Shown here: piece by piece, positions 8,670 through 16,359 of the stretch
How positions within the stretch are numbered: position 1 is the stretch's first letter
Layout: the number at the start of each line of letters is the position of its first letter
Source: an uncultured Muribaculaceae bacterium
GTDB taxonomy: Bacteria; Bacteroidota; Bacteroidia; Bacteroidales; Muribaculaceae
Direction of reading: 5' to 3'
Length of the DNA: 64,000 nucleotides
Assembly: GCA_910579845.1 (NCBI GenBank)
Contig: CAJTWL010000004.1
Span: forward strand, 86,343-150,342
Notes under the pieces: generated by a model
What the model was told of the DNA's origin: nothing
The model's input: only the letters and a program-made list of their open reading frames with translations
Databases searched by the model: none
Made by a program: the position numbers and the translations under genes

Positions 8670-8759
8670 ATGCCAAGCGGAAAAAAGAGAAAAGGCCATA
8701 AGATGGCAACTCACAAGCGCAAAAAAAGACTGAGAAAAAATCGTCATAAGAAGAAATAA
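8670..8759 (+). CDS. AURKAIP1/COX24-like (mS38/bS22-type) small basic protein
   Basis: A 29-residue open frame, ATG 8670 to TAA 8757-8759, beginning MPSGKKRKGHKMATHKRKKR and continuing with more Lys/Arg/His. Over half of the residues are basic. The KMxTHKRKKRLRKNRHKKK pattern matches the short domain shared by human AURKAIP1 (mitoribosomal mS38), yeast COX24 and the tiny bacterial 30S protein bS22. The inferred role is a small-subunit ribosomal protein near the decoding region. It is followed by an intrinsic terminator. Confidence 0.82.
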   Translation: MPSGKKRKGHKMATHKRKKRLRKNRHKKK

Positions 8760-8795
8760 TTGAAGCTTCTTAAAGCGCAAGAATAGAAAGATAGA

Positions 8796-8838
8796 CAAAC
8801 TTGCCTGGCCACACGGTCGTGGCGAGTTTGTTTTTTTT
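8796..8838 (+). terminator. Intrinsic terminator after the HU/small-protein unit
   Basis: CAAACTTGCC (8796-8805) pairs with GGCGAGTTTG (8821-8830) with one G-T pair, enclosing a further CCAC/GTGG pairing. Eight T follow (8831-8838). Confidence 0.85.
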
Positions 8839-9073
8839 AGCAGTCTGTTTAGAAACTGTTTAAATTTATTACGAAAATTTTTTATATAGTGTTTCTTTCA
8901 GGCATTTTGAGCGTCTTTTTAGCTGTTTTCACCAAGTTTCATCGGTCGAAACCGTCAGGTTTCTCCCTCTTCAGCTTGTAAAAACTTCTCAAAAATACTT
9001 CTCAAAATCCTCTGAAAATAATTTTAAACAGTTTCTTATAAAACATCAGCTGCTTGTAATTTAATAATAATGT
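8839..9073. other. AT-rich leader region of ribonuclease G
   Basis: With the terminator before it, this makes a 314-base gap. It holds two AAACWGTTT palindromes (8853-8861 and 9026-9034), a small hairpin GAAACC-GTCA-GGTTTC (8948-8963) and a direct repeat of ACTTCTCAAAA near 8985-9008. No start-stop frame worth calling is seen. It probably carries the rng promoter and a regulatory leader. Confidence 0.5.
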
Positions 9074-10699
9074 ATGAAAAGTGAATTAGTAGTAGATGTC
9101 CGTCAGGAGGATATTTCTATAGCGCTGCTTGAAGAGGGCAAACTTGTTTCCCTACAGAAAGAGAGCCGCAATATTGCATATGCGGTAGGCGACCTCTATC
9201 TTGCCAAGGTGAAAAAGATCATGCCCGGACTTAATGCGGTGTTCCTCGATGTCGGTTATGAAAAGGACGCTTTTCTTCATTACCTCGATTTAGGGCCACA
9301 GTTCAGCACATACAGCAAATACATCGCGGAGGCGATGTCAGACAAGAAACATGTGCCCGATATTTCAAAATTCAAGATGGAACCCGATATCTCTAAACAG
9401 GGTTCTGTCGGAAGTCTTCTTCAGCCTGGTCAGCAATTGCTGGTACAGATAGCAAAAGAACCGATCTCCTCCAAGGGACCGCGGCTTACAACAGAGATCT
9501 CCTTCACCGGTAGATTTATGGTACTTATTCCTTTCGGGAACAAGATATCAATTTCTCAGAAAATCAAATCACCTGAAGAGAAGATAAGACTTCGTCAGGT
9601 CATGGGCAGTATAAAACCCAAAGGCTTTAGTGTGATTGTCAGGACTTCCGCTGAAAACAAGAAGGTGGCGGAACTCAATCACGAAATGCGTACTCTTGTG
9701 AAATGCTGGGAAGAAAGTATCTCCAAAATGCAGCGAAGTATGCCGCCGGCTCTCATTTATGAGGAGGAATCCCGTATGGTGAGCGAGATCCGTGACATCT
9801 TTAGTCCTGAATTTGAAAATATTTATGTAAACGAGGCAGATGCGTTTACACAGATTCAGAATTACATTTCCCTTATATCACCTGAAAAAAGCGATATTGT
9901 ACAGCTCTACTCAAAAGATACACCGATATTTGACCATTTCAATATTACGCGTCAGATAAAGAGCAGTTTTGGAAAGACAGTATCATTTAAGAGCGGAGCA
10001 TACATAATCATCGAGCATACAGAAGCATTGCACGTAGTGGATGTCAATTCCGGAAACAGAAGTAAGGCATCTGCTGATCAGGAGACAAATGCTTTGGATG
10101 TCAATCTGAAAGCCGCAGAAGAGATTGCCCGTCAGTTGAGACTGAGGGATATGGGCGGTATCATAGTGATTGATTTTATTGACATGGCAAAAGCGGAGCA
10201 TCGCCAGACTCTTTATGAGCATATGAAAACAATTATGGCGAAAGATCGTGCCCGTCATAATATTTTGCCATTGAGTAAATTCGGACTAATGCAGATCACG
10301 CGACAGAGGGTGCGCCCGGCTCTTGACATAGCTACCAGTGAAACTTGTCCTTCCTGTTTTGGCAAAGGAGAGGTTCAGGCATCGATTCTGTTTACCGACA
10401 AGCTTGAGGAGAAACTGGAGTATTTGGTTTCACACCTTAAGATCAAGAAATTTAAAATGTATGTGCATCCTTATGTCGATGCCTATTTGAAGAAAGGTCT
10501 TTTCTCCATTTATAGTAAATGGAGAAGATCATTCGGCAGAGGATTTAGAGTTATTGCCGATGAATCTCTCACATATCTTGAGTACAGGGTCTATGGAGAG
10601 GATGGCAAAGAAATAGATTTAAAAGAGGAGAGCGATATGAATTCAAGTCAGACAAAAAATCGCCTTCGTCAGAATTCACGAGGTAAAGAGGAAAACTAA
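9074..10699 (+). CDS. rng: Ribonuclease E/G family protein
   Basis: A 541-residue Rne/Rng endoribonuclease of RNase G size. The S1-like part (about 35-130) carries a low-complexity insert, typical of Bacteroidetes homologues. The catalytic DNase I-like domain has HVVDVNSGN (Asp323) and GGIIVIDFIDM (Asp367), the two metal-binding aspartates. The zinc-link CPSC is at 425-428. It cuts single-stranded AU-rich RNA in rRNA maturation and mRNA decay. There is no long C-terminal degradosome scaffold; a short polar tail follows. In Bacteroidetes it commonly follows HU and the tiny basic-protein gene, as here. Confidence 0.94.
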   Translation: MKSELVVDVRQEDISIALLEEGKLVSLQKESRNIAYAVGDLYLAKVKKIMPGLNAVFLDVGYEKDAFLHYLDLGPQFSTYSKYIAEAMSDKKHVPDISKFKMEPDISKQGSVGSLLQPGQQLLVQIAKEPISSKGPRLTTEISFTGRFMVLIPFGNKISISQKIKSPEEKIRLRQVMGSIKPKGFSVIVRTSAENKKVAELNHEMRTLVKCWEESISKMQRSMPPALIYEEESRMVSEIRDIFSPEFENIYVNEADAFTQIQNYISLISPEKSDIVQLYSKDTPIFDHFNITRQIKSSFGKTVSFKSGAYIIIEHTEALHVVDVNSGNRSKASADQETNALDVNLKAAEEIARQLRLRDMGGIIVIDFIDMAKAEHRQTLYEHMKTIMAKDRARHNILPLSKFGLMQITRQRVRPALDIATSETCPSCFGKGEVQASILFTDKLEEKLEYLVSHLKIKKFKMYVHPYVDAYLKKGLFSIYSKWRRSFGRGFRVIADESLTYLEYRVYGEDGKEIDLKEESDMNSSQTKNRLRQNSRGKEEN

Positions 10700-10710
10700 A
10701 CAGTTAATCT

Positions 10711-10748
10711 AAAAAAAATTAACGCGGGTACCATTCGGTATCCGCGTT
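10711..10748 (-). terminator. Intrinsic terminator of folC
   Basis: AACGCGGGTACC (10721-10732) pairs with GGTATCCGCGTT (10737-10748) around an ATTC loop, with one G-T pair. On the minus strand the stem is followed by a run of eight T (complement of 10711-10718), so it serves the minus-strand folC. It may also stop rng transcripts. Confidence 0.8.
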
Positions 10749-10775
10749 GTTACGTTTGTCCATTGAAATGTATGT

Positions 10776-12107
10776 TCAGGCAAGGAAATCGGCAACAACG
10801 AATGTTGAGCCGCCGATATAAATTATATCATTATCCGATGCGTCTGATAAAGCGTGGTTATAAGCGTCTTTGACAGAAGGGGAGGAGATTACTGTTTTAA
10901 GTCCGCTATTCGCGCACTTTTTCATCAGGGTATCTGCATTCATGGCTCTCGGTATGTTCGCCTGTGTTATATAGTAAAGACCATATTCAGGCAACAAAGG
11001 AAGTATATGCTCCACATCCTTGTCCGCGACAAATCCCAATACTATTCTTAATTTGGCATCGGGATGAGTAATGCTACGTTGGTTCATCAGATCGTCAAGT
11101 TGTGCGGAGATCTCTTTTATTCCCGCTTCATTGTGTCCGGTATCGCATATGGTAAGAGGGATGTCGGCTGTTTTCATCCATCTGCCCTTTAATCCGGTAT
11201 TTTCAGTAACCTCTTCTATTCCCTTTTTTATAAGCTGTGGTTCAAGTCTTATGCCGGTGTCCTGCATCGCCCGCACCGATTTTAAGACTGTGTTGATATT
11301 CGGTTTCTGATATTTGCCTGCAAGCGGAAGTCTGAAGTCTCCTGCCAGCTGCGACTTGCAGTCCCATCCCCAGATGCTGTTCTGCTTTATATATGTTACT
11401 TCAGGTTCAGCGTATGCCAGATAGACAGGTGAATTCATACTTTCAGCTTTCCTGATAAATACAGTCTCGATATTGTTTGTGGCTTCCCCTATGACAACCG
11501 GGATATTTTCCTTTATTATTCCGGCTTTTTCGGATGCGATCTTTTCGAGAGTGTCTCCAAGGAATTGTGTGTGGTCGTAAGATATATTGGTTATTACCGA
11601 TATCTCCGGGGTGATGATATTGGTGGAATCAAGCCTTCCACCCATCCCGGTTTCAATTACAGCAAAGTCGACTTCTTGTCTTGCGAACCAGTCGAAAGCC
11701 AGTATCATAGTCAGTTCGAAGAAACTTGGAGAAATATTGGCTGTGTTACTCATAACTCTCCATTTGTCTGTGAATTCCAAGACGGCATCCATTGGAGTCA
11801 TTTCTCCGTTTACGCGTATTCTTTCTCGAAAGTCAACAAGATGAGGAGATGTGTAGAGACCTGTCTTATATCCGTTTGCCTGCAGAATGGAAGCTATCAT
11901 ATGCGACGTGCTGCCTTTCCCGTTTGTGCCTGCTATGTGTATTGAACGAAATTTTTTGTGAGGATGGTCAAAAAGCTTGTCTAATGCAAGCGTGCGTTCA
12001 AGACCGGGTTTGTATGCGGCTCCGCCAACTCTTGAAAACATCGGGAGCTGTGAAAAGAGATAATCCACAGCTTCTTTATAGCGATTTGAAATTTCAGTAT
12101 TATCCAT
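10776..12107 (-). CDS. folC: Folylpolyglutamate synthase / dihydrofolate synthase
   Basis: A 443-residue Mur-ligase-type FolC. It adds glutamate to dihydropteroate and/or folates. Seen: the P-loop HIAGTNGKGSTSHM, YTSPHLVDFRERI, FELTMILAFDWF, ETGMGGRLDSTN, NISYDHTQFLG and EKAGIIK, then a C-terminal glutamate-ligase domain with DTGHNEAG. Its start overlaps the end of the chromate-transporter gene by 8 bases, so it is translated from the same message. A terminator follows it. Confidence 0.94.
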   Translation of the reverse strand: MDNTEISNRYKEAVDYLFSQLPMFSRVGGAAYKPGLERTLALDKLFDHPHKKFRSIHIAGTNGKGSTSHMIASILQANGYKTGLYTSPHLVDFRERIRVNGEMTPMDAVLEFTDKWRVMSNTANISPSFFELTMILAFDWFARQEVDFAVIETGMGGRLDSTNIITPEISVITNISYDHTQFLGDTLEKIASEKAGIIKENIPVVIGEATNNIETVFIRKAESMNSPVYLAYAEPEVTYIKQNSIWGWDCKSQLAGDFRLPLAGKYQKPNINTVLKSVRAMQDTGIRLEPQLIKKGIEEVTENTGLKGRWMKTADIPLTICDTGHNEAGIKEISAQLDDLMNQRSITHPDAKLRIVLGFVADKDVEHILPLLPEYGLYYITQANIPRAMNADTLMKKCANSGLKTVISSPSVKDAYNHALSDASDNDIIYIGGSTFVVADFLA

Positions 12108-12705
12108 ATATGATATATCCAGCCGTGCCTGCTAAAATGATTATTAATATAGGATGCACCTTGATTGCCTTTTTGCCGGTTTTTATCGGGAAGTAGGCAA
12201 GAAGGAACGCGATAGCGCAGATTGCTATATTTGTATATAGTTGCCAGCTTATGTTTTGCGGGTTGAAATTGGCTGTATTCATCAGCATTATTGCAGCCGA
12301 GGCTATCAGCCCTACAACAACGGGTCTTAGTCCATTGAAAATGGATTTTATGACTCCGCTTTCATGATGCCGGCGAATGAAGTGGGAACAATATAGCACA
12401 AGAAAGAAACTTGGAATTGTAACTGCCAGGGTGGCAAGAATGGAACCCAATATACCCCATAGCGGACCTGATAATTCCGGAATTACATTTCCGGGAGCGA
12501 CATAACCTATATATGTCGCTGAATTGATGCCTATCGGTCCCGGAGTCATTTGTGAGATTGCCACAATATCGGTAAACATGGATTCTGATATCCATCCGGG
12601 TTCCACAACCGATTTCTCTACAAGTGAAAGCATGGCATAACCTCCTCCGAAACCGAAAATTCCTATTTTCAGATATGCCCAGATAAGTTTGAGATATATT
12701 TGCAT
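12100..12705 (-). CDS. Chromate transporter, half-size subunit (second gene)
   Basis: A 201-residue CHR-family membrane protein, one of the two half-length proteins that together equal a full ChrA. It has the family signature FGFGGGYAML, the ISQMTPGPIGINSATYIGY segment and five or six hydrophobic helices. CHR proteins export chromate or related oxyanions; in gut anaerobes the real substrate is unknown. It starts 52 bases after the partner gene and overlaps folC by 8 bases. Confidence 0.88.
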   Translation of the reverse strand: MQIYLKLIWAYLKIGIFGFGGGYAMLSLVEKSVVEPGWISESMFTDIVAISQMTPGPIGINSATYIGYVAPGNVIPELSGPLWGILGSILATLAVTIPSFFLVLYCSHFIRRHHESGVIKSIFNGLRPVVVGLIASAAIMLMNTANFNPQNISWQLYTNIAICAIAFLLAYFPIKTGKKAIKVHPILIIILAGTAGYIIYG

Positions 12706-12757
12706 GGAGTGTTGAGATTGTTAATAATAAAGTGATTTAAACTTTTCAATGTCGGAC

Positions 12758-13372
12758 TTATTGCTTATTAGTCTTGAATTGTGGAATTTTCCATACGAGA
12801 AATCCGAATATTCCTCCAAGTAAAATATAGAGGATGGGATTTGAAACGAATCCTAAATCCATAGAGATCATAAATGCAACTACGAAAGGTATCCACACGG
12901 TCTTCCATTTCAGTCTGGCTGCTTTTGCCGAAGTAATTACCGGAGCAATAATCAGAGCCACCACCGCAGGTCGTATGCCCATAAAGATAGATGAAATGAC
13001 ATGATTGTTTTTTATCATGTCCGGTGTGAGAAATATGGCGATACAAAGGATTATGAGGAAGGATGGCAGAATTGTGCCGAGAGATGCGATTATGCTCCCT
13101 TTGCCGCCTCTCACTTTATCTCCGACAGCTGTAGCGATATTTACTGCAAGGATTCCCGGAAGACTTTGCGCTATTGCGAGCAGATCAAGAAAATCACTCC
13201 GTTTGATCCAGTTGTGTTTATCAACAATCTCTCTTTCTATTATTGATATCATTGCCCATCCGCCGCCAAATGTGAAGGCTCCGATTTTAAAAAAGGATAG
13301 AAAAAGTTGTGAAAGGGATGTGACGGTCTCGGAATCCTCCTTCTGATTGATTTTATCGTTGTTATTGCTCAT
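12758..13372 (-). CDS. Chromate transporter, half-size subunit (first gene)
   Basis: A 204-residue CHR-family protein with FTFGGGWAMISIIEREIV and AIAQSLPGILAVN. These mirror the FGFGGG and TPGP motifs of its neighbour, so the two form a short-chain pair. I start it at the ATG at 13370-13372 (MSNNNDK). The frame runs 20 codons further up, but that stretch (MHIIIGDRN...) does not look like family sequence. It probably heads an operon with the second half and folC. Confidence 0.86.
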   Translation of the reverse strand: MSNNNDKINQKEDSETVTSLSQLFLSFFKIGAFTFGGGWAMISIIEREIVDKHNWIKRSDFLDLLAIAQSLPGILAVNIATAVGDKVRGGKGSIIASLGTILPSFLIILCIAIFLTPDMIKNNHVISSIFMGIRPAVVALIIAPVITSAKAARLKWKTVWIPFVVAFMISMDLGFVSNPILYILLGGIFGFLVWKIPQFKTNKQ

Positions 13373-13677
13373 ACTGATATGCTTGAACCGAGAACCAATA
13401 AACGGGTTCCGGTCCCCTATAATTATATGCAAAATTAATTCTTTGGCAGTTTATTGGAAATTAATTTTGAAAAAATTGAAAACTTAAATTGGAAAAGAAT
13501 AAATAGGATGGAAAATTTGATTAACTTTGTATAACGTGCTTAATAGGCACGAACAGAATATTTCCCATCTGTAACAGTTTCTTAATTAAACAAAATGCAA
13601 ACGGGGGAAGAACTGATATGATAATCCCGAATATCTGGACAATATTTAAATAATATTTAAGTAAGTGATATTTTAAT
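13373..13677 (+). promoter_or_regulatory. Divergent promoter region before DUF4494
   Basis: A 305-base AT-rich gap. On the plus strand TAACTTTG (13522-13529) is a perfect -7 box, although no -33 box sits at the right distance. A hairpin CGTGC-TTAATAG-GCACG (13535-13551) begins where transcription would start. A partial palindrome TAACAGTTTCTTA lies at 13572-13584. Near the gene are repeated AATATTTAA runs. No gene is visible here. Confidence 0.45.
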
Positions 13678-14115
13678 ATGGCACTCTGGTTCGAATGTAA
13701 AGTGAGATATGACAAGATGCAGGAAAATGGAATGGTAAAGAAGGTCAATGAACCATATCTTGTGGATGCATTGACATTTACCGAGGCGGAAGCCCGCATC
13801 CTGGAGGAAATGAAACCCTATATATCAGGTGAATATTCTATTTCAGCGGAGAAAAAAACAAAAATAGCAGAGATCTTTTTTAATGAGGATGGTGACCGGT
13901 ATTATCAGGTTAAGGTCAACTTCGTAACTCTTGACGAAAAGACAGGAACTGAAAAGAAGAGCGCTCAGCTTATTCTTGTTCAGGCAAATGATCTGGAAGA
14001 TGCATTAAAGAAGTTCCAGATCGGCATGGAAGGCACTATGTCTGATTATGAGATAGCATCTATAGCGGAAACGATGATTATGGATGTGTTTCCGGCAAAA
14101 CTTGGTGGAGAATAA
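13678..14115 (+). CDS. DUF4494 domain-containing protein
   Basis: A 145-residue cytoplasmic protein matching the Bacteroidetes family DUF4494. It begins MALWFECKVRYDKMQENG and has a middle segment EPYLVDALTFTEAEARI. Its function is not established. It ends 2 bases before the YggS gene. That pairing recurs in Bacteroidetes and suggests a role tied to pyridoxal phosphate handling or general metabolism, but this is inference from neighbourhood only. It has no signal peptide and no membrane helix. Confidence 0.85.
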   Translation: MALWFECKVRYDKMQENGMVKKVNEPYLVDALTFTEAEARILEEMKPYISGEYSISAEKKTKIAEIFFNEDGDRYYQVKVNFVTLDEKTGTEKKSAQLILVQANDLEDALKKFQIGMEGTMSDYEIASIAETMIMDVFPAKLGGE

Positions 14116-14117
14116 CC

Positions 14118-14798
14118 ATGGATTCTGAATTAAATATACAGGGACGGATAATGGAGTTGCATCAGCTGATACCTGCAGGTGTCAAGCTTGTCGCCGTTTC
14201 CAAATTCCATCCTTATACAATGATTCAGGAGGCTTATGATGCCGGACAACGTGCATTCGGAGAAAGCCGCGTGCAGGAACTGCTCGAGAAGATTCCCCGT
14301 CTTCCGGAGGATATCGAATGGCATTTTATCGGGCATCTCCAGACCAACAAGGTTAAACAGCTGGTAGGAAATACCGCTTTGATAGAAAGTGTCGATTCGG
14401 AAAAACTGATAAATCTGATTGATGCCGAATCCCGTAAAATAGGTGTCGTTTCCAAGGTTCTCATGCAGGTTCATGTGGCACAGGAGGAAACCAAGTTCGG
14501 ATTTCTTCCGGAGGAGCTGGTTGGATATTTCCGGGAAAAAAGATTTGAAACCCTTACTAATACTCATATCTGTGGAATTATGGGTATGGCTTCAAATACT
14601 GATGACATGTCGCGTGTTCGTGCTGACTTTGCCGAAATCGCTTCCGTTTACAGACAGATTGTCGGTATTCAGGATCTCGGATTACGGGGTTTCGATCAGA
14701 TATCAATGGGTATGAGTCATGATTGGCCTGTAGCTGTGGAGGAGGGAGCGACTATAGTGAGAATAGGGAGTAGTATCTTCGGTGAAAGGGTATATTGA
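14118..14798 (+). CDS. yggS: YggS/PROSC family PLP-binding protein
   Basis: A 226-residue single-domain alanine-racemase-fold protein. It binds pyridoxal 5'-phosphate through the lysine in LVAVSKFHP and shapes the cellular PLP pool rather than catalysing a known reaction. Family motifs: FGESRVQEL, EWHFIGHLQTNKVK, KFGF, GIMGMAS, and SMGMSHDWPVAVEEGATIVRIGSSIFG. It directly follows DUF4494 with a 2-base gap, so the two are co-transcribed. Confidence 0.95.
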   Translation: MDSELNIQGRIMELHQLIPAGVKLVAVSKFHPYTMIQEAYDAGQRAFGESRVQELLEKIPRLPEDIEWHFIGHLQTNKVKQLVGNTALIESVDSEKLINLIDAESRKIGVVSKVLMQVHVAQEETKFGFLPEELVGYFREKRFETLTNTHICGIMGMASNTDDMSRVRADFAEIASVYRQIVGIQDLGLRGFDQISMGMSHDWPVAVEEGATIVRIGSSIFGERVY

Positions 14799-14868
14799 GA
14801 AACCCGACTGTGGAATTTTATGAAAAGTTTTCAATAAAATCTAAAAAACCAAAAAACTAATAGATAAA

Positions 14869-16215
14869 ATGAGCACAAAAGCAACACAGGGGGCGGTACC
14901 CCAGAAGAAACCTGTTGTGGCAATCGTTACGATGTTTTTCATCTTTGCCATGATATCATTTGTGACAAATATGGCGGCTCCTTTCGGCAACATTTGGGGT
15001 TATCGCTACGAATGGGCCGGAATGGCCGGTAACCTGATGAACTTCTTGGCATATCTCTTTATGGGTATTCCGGCAGGAAATATGCTGATTAAATATGGCT
15101 ATAAAAAAACAGCTCTTATAGCTCTGGCAGTCGGAGCCATAGGACTCGGCATTCAATTGCTTTCAAGTGTGGTTGGCGCTGATATAATAGTTATCGACGG
15201 CAAAACCCCGACAACACTTAATCTCTTCATTTATCTTCTTGGAGCTTTGGTATGTGGCTTCTGTGTCTGCATGCTCAACACTGTTGTAAACCCGATGCTG
15301 AATCTTTTGGGAGGCGGTGGCAACCGCGGTAATCAGCTTGTTCAGATGGGTGGATCTTTCAATTCAATGGCGGCTACCGCAACACCTCTTTTGGTGGGTA
15401 TGCTTATCGGTAATCTTACAGCAAAGACAAGCATGTCTGAAGTGGCACCGTTGGTTGTAACCGGTATTGTTATCTTTATTTTATCGTTCATAATTATTTC
15501 TCTTGTCAAGATCCAGGAGCCGCAGGCGCAGCTCAGTAAAGTGAAATATGAACATAGTCCATTGGCTTTCCGTCATTGTATGCTTGGTGTCATCGCCATT
15601 TTCCTATATGTCGGCATTGAGATAGGTATCCCCGGTGAGTTGAATGCCTGGATCAGTAATAAATTTAAATTCGAAGGCGCGGCCGCCGTGGCTGGTTCTC
15701 TTGCGGCCTTGTATTGGCTTATGATGCTTATCGGTCGTGTGCTCAGTTCCGCTATCAGCGGTAAGGTATCACCCCGGACACAAATGATTACCGTGTCATC
15801 GGTTGCTATCATACTTGTACTCATTGCAATCTTCCTCCCGGAAAAAATAACATTCACCTCGCCGGCGATTGAATCTCTTGATATAAAGAGCGGTCAGGTT
15901 CCGATGAAATGTCTCTTCCTCTTCCTTTGCGGATTGTGCACATCTGTAATGTGGGGCGGTATATTTAATCTCGCCACCGAGGGTCTTGGAAAATACACTG
16001 CCAAAGCTTCCGGAATCTTTATGATGATGGTTGTCGGCGGCGGTATCATGCCGTATATCCAGGATTGGATAGGAAGAAGTTTCGGATATATCAACAGTTA
16101 TTGGCTCGTTGTTGCCATGTTGGTATACATATTGTATTATTCGCTATATGGTTCCAAAAATGTAAATAAAGATATCCCTGTTGGGGAGGAACCGTTCGAT
16201 TTACGAGACTTATAA
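14869..16215 (+). CDS. MFS sugar permease, FucP-like
   Basis: A 448-residue major facilitator with about 12 hydrophobic helices. The N-half (FAMISFVTNMAAPFG, GNLMNFLAYLFMGIPAGN) resembles the fucose permease (FucP) family of sugar:H+ symporters; the C-half has GVIAIFLYVGIEIGIP and LCGLCTSVMWGGIFNLATEG. The substrate cannot be read from sequence. It sits 71 bases after yggS and ahead of transketolase, with a terminator between, which hints weakly at a monosaccharide feeding central carbon metabolism. Confidence 0.82.
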   Translation: MSTKATQGAVPQKKPVVAIVTMFFIFAMISFVTNMAAPFGNIWGYRYEWAGMAGNLMNFLAYLFMGIPAGNMLIKYGYKKTALIALAVGAIGLGIQLLSSVVGADIIVIDGKTPTTLNLFIYLLGALVCGFCVCMLNTVVNPMLNLLGGGGNRGNQLVQMGGSFNSMAATATPLLVGMLIGNLTAKTSMSEVAPLVVTGIVIFILSFIIISLVKIQEPQAQLSKVKYEHSPLAFRHCMLGVIAIFLYVGIEIGIPGELNAWISNKFKFEGAAAVAGSLAALYWLMMLIGRVLSSAISGKVSPRTQMITVSSVAIILVLIAIFLPEKITFTSPAIESLDIKSGQVPMKCLFLFLCGLCTSVMWGGIFNLATEGLGKYTAKASGIFMMMVVGGGIMPYIQDWIGRSFGYINSYWLVVAMLVYILYYSLYGSKNVNKDIPVGEEPFDLRDL

Positions 16216-16223
16216 TATAAGGT

Positions 16224-16255
16224 AAAGGGTGGGGCAATTTATAACCCGCCCTTTT
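16224..16255 (+). terminator. Terminator after the FucP-like permease
   Basis: AAAGGGTGGG (16224-16233) pairs with CCCGCCCTTT (16245-16254) with one G-T pair and an 11-base loop, then a short T/A-rich stretch. Confidence 0.65.
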
Positions 16256-16359
16256 CAATTATTCCCGTGTGGAATAAAATGGCTTTAAAAAACCTATAAT
16301 TGAATTCACATATAATATTAATTCTAATTTAAAAATTGTAGTAAAACAGAAAAATCATT

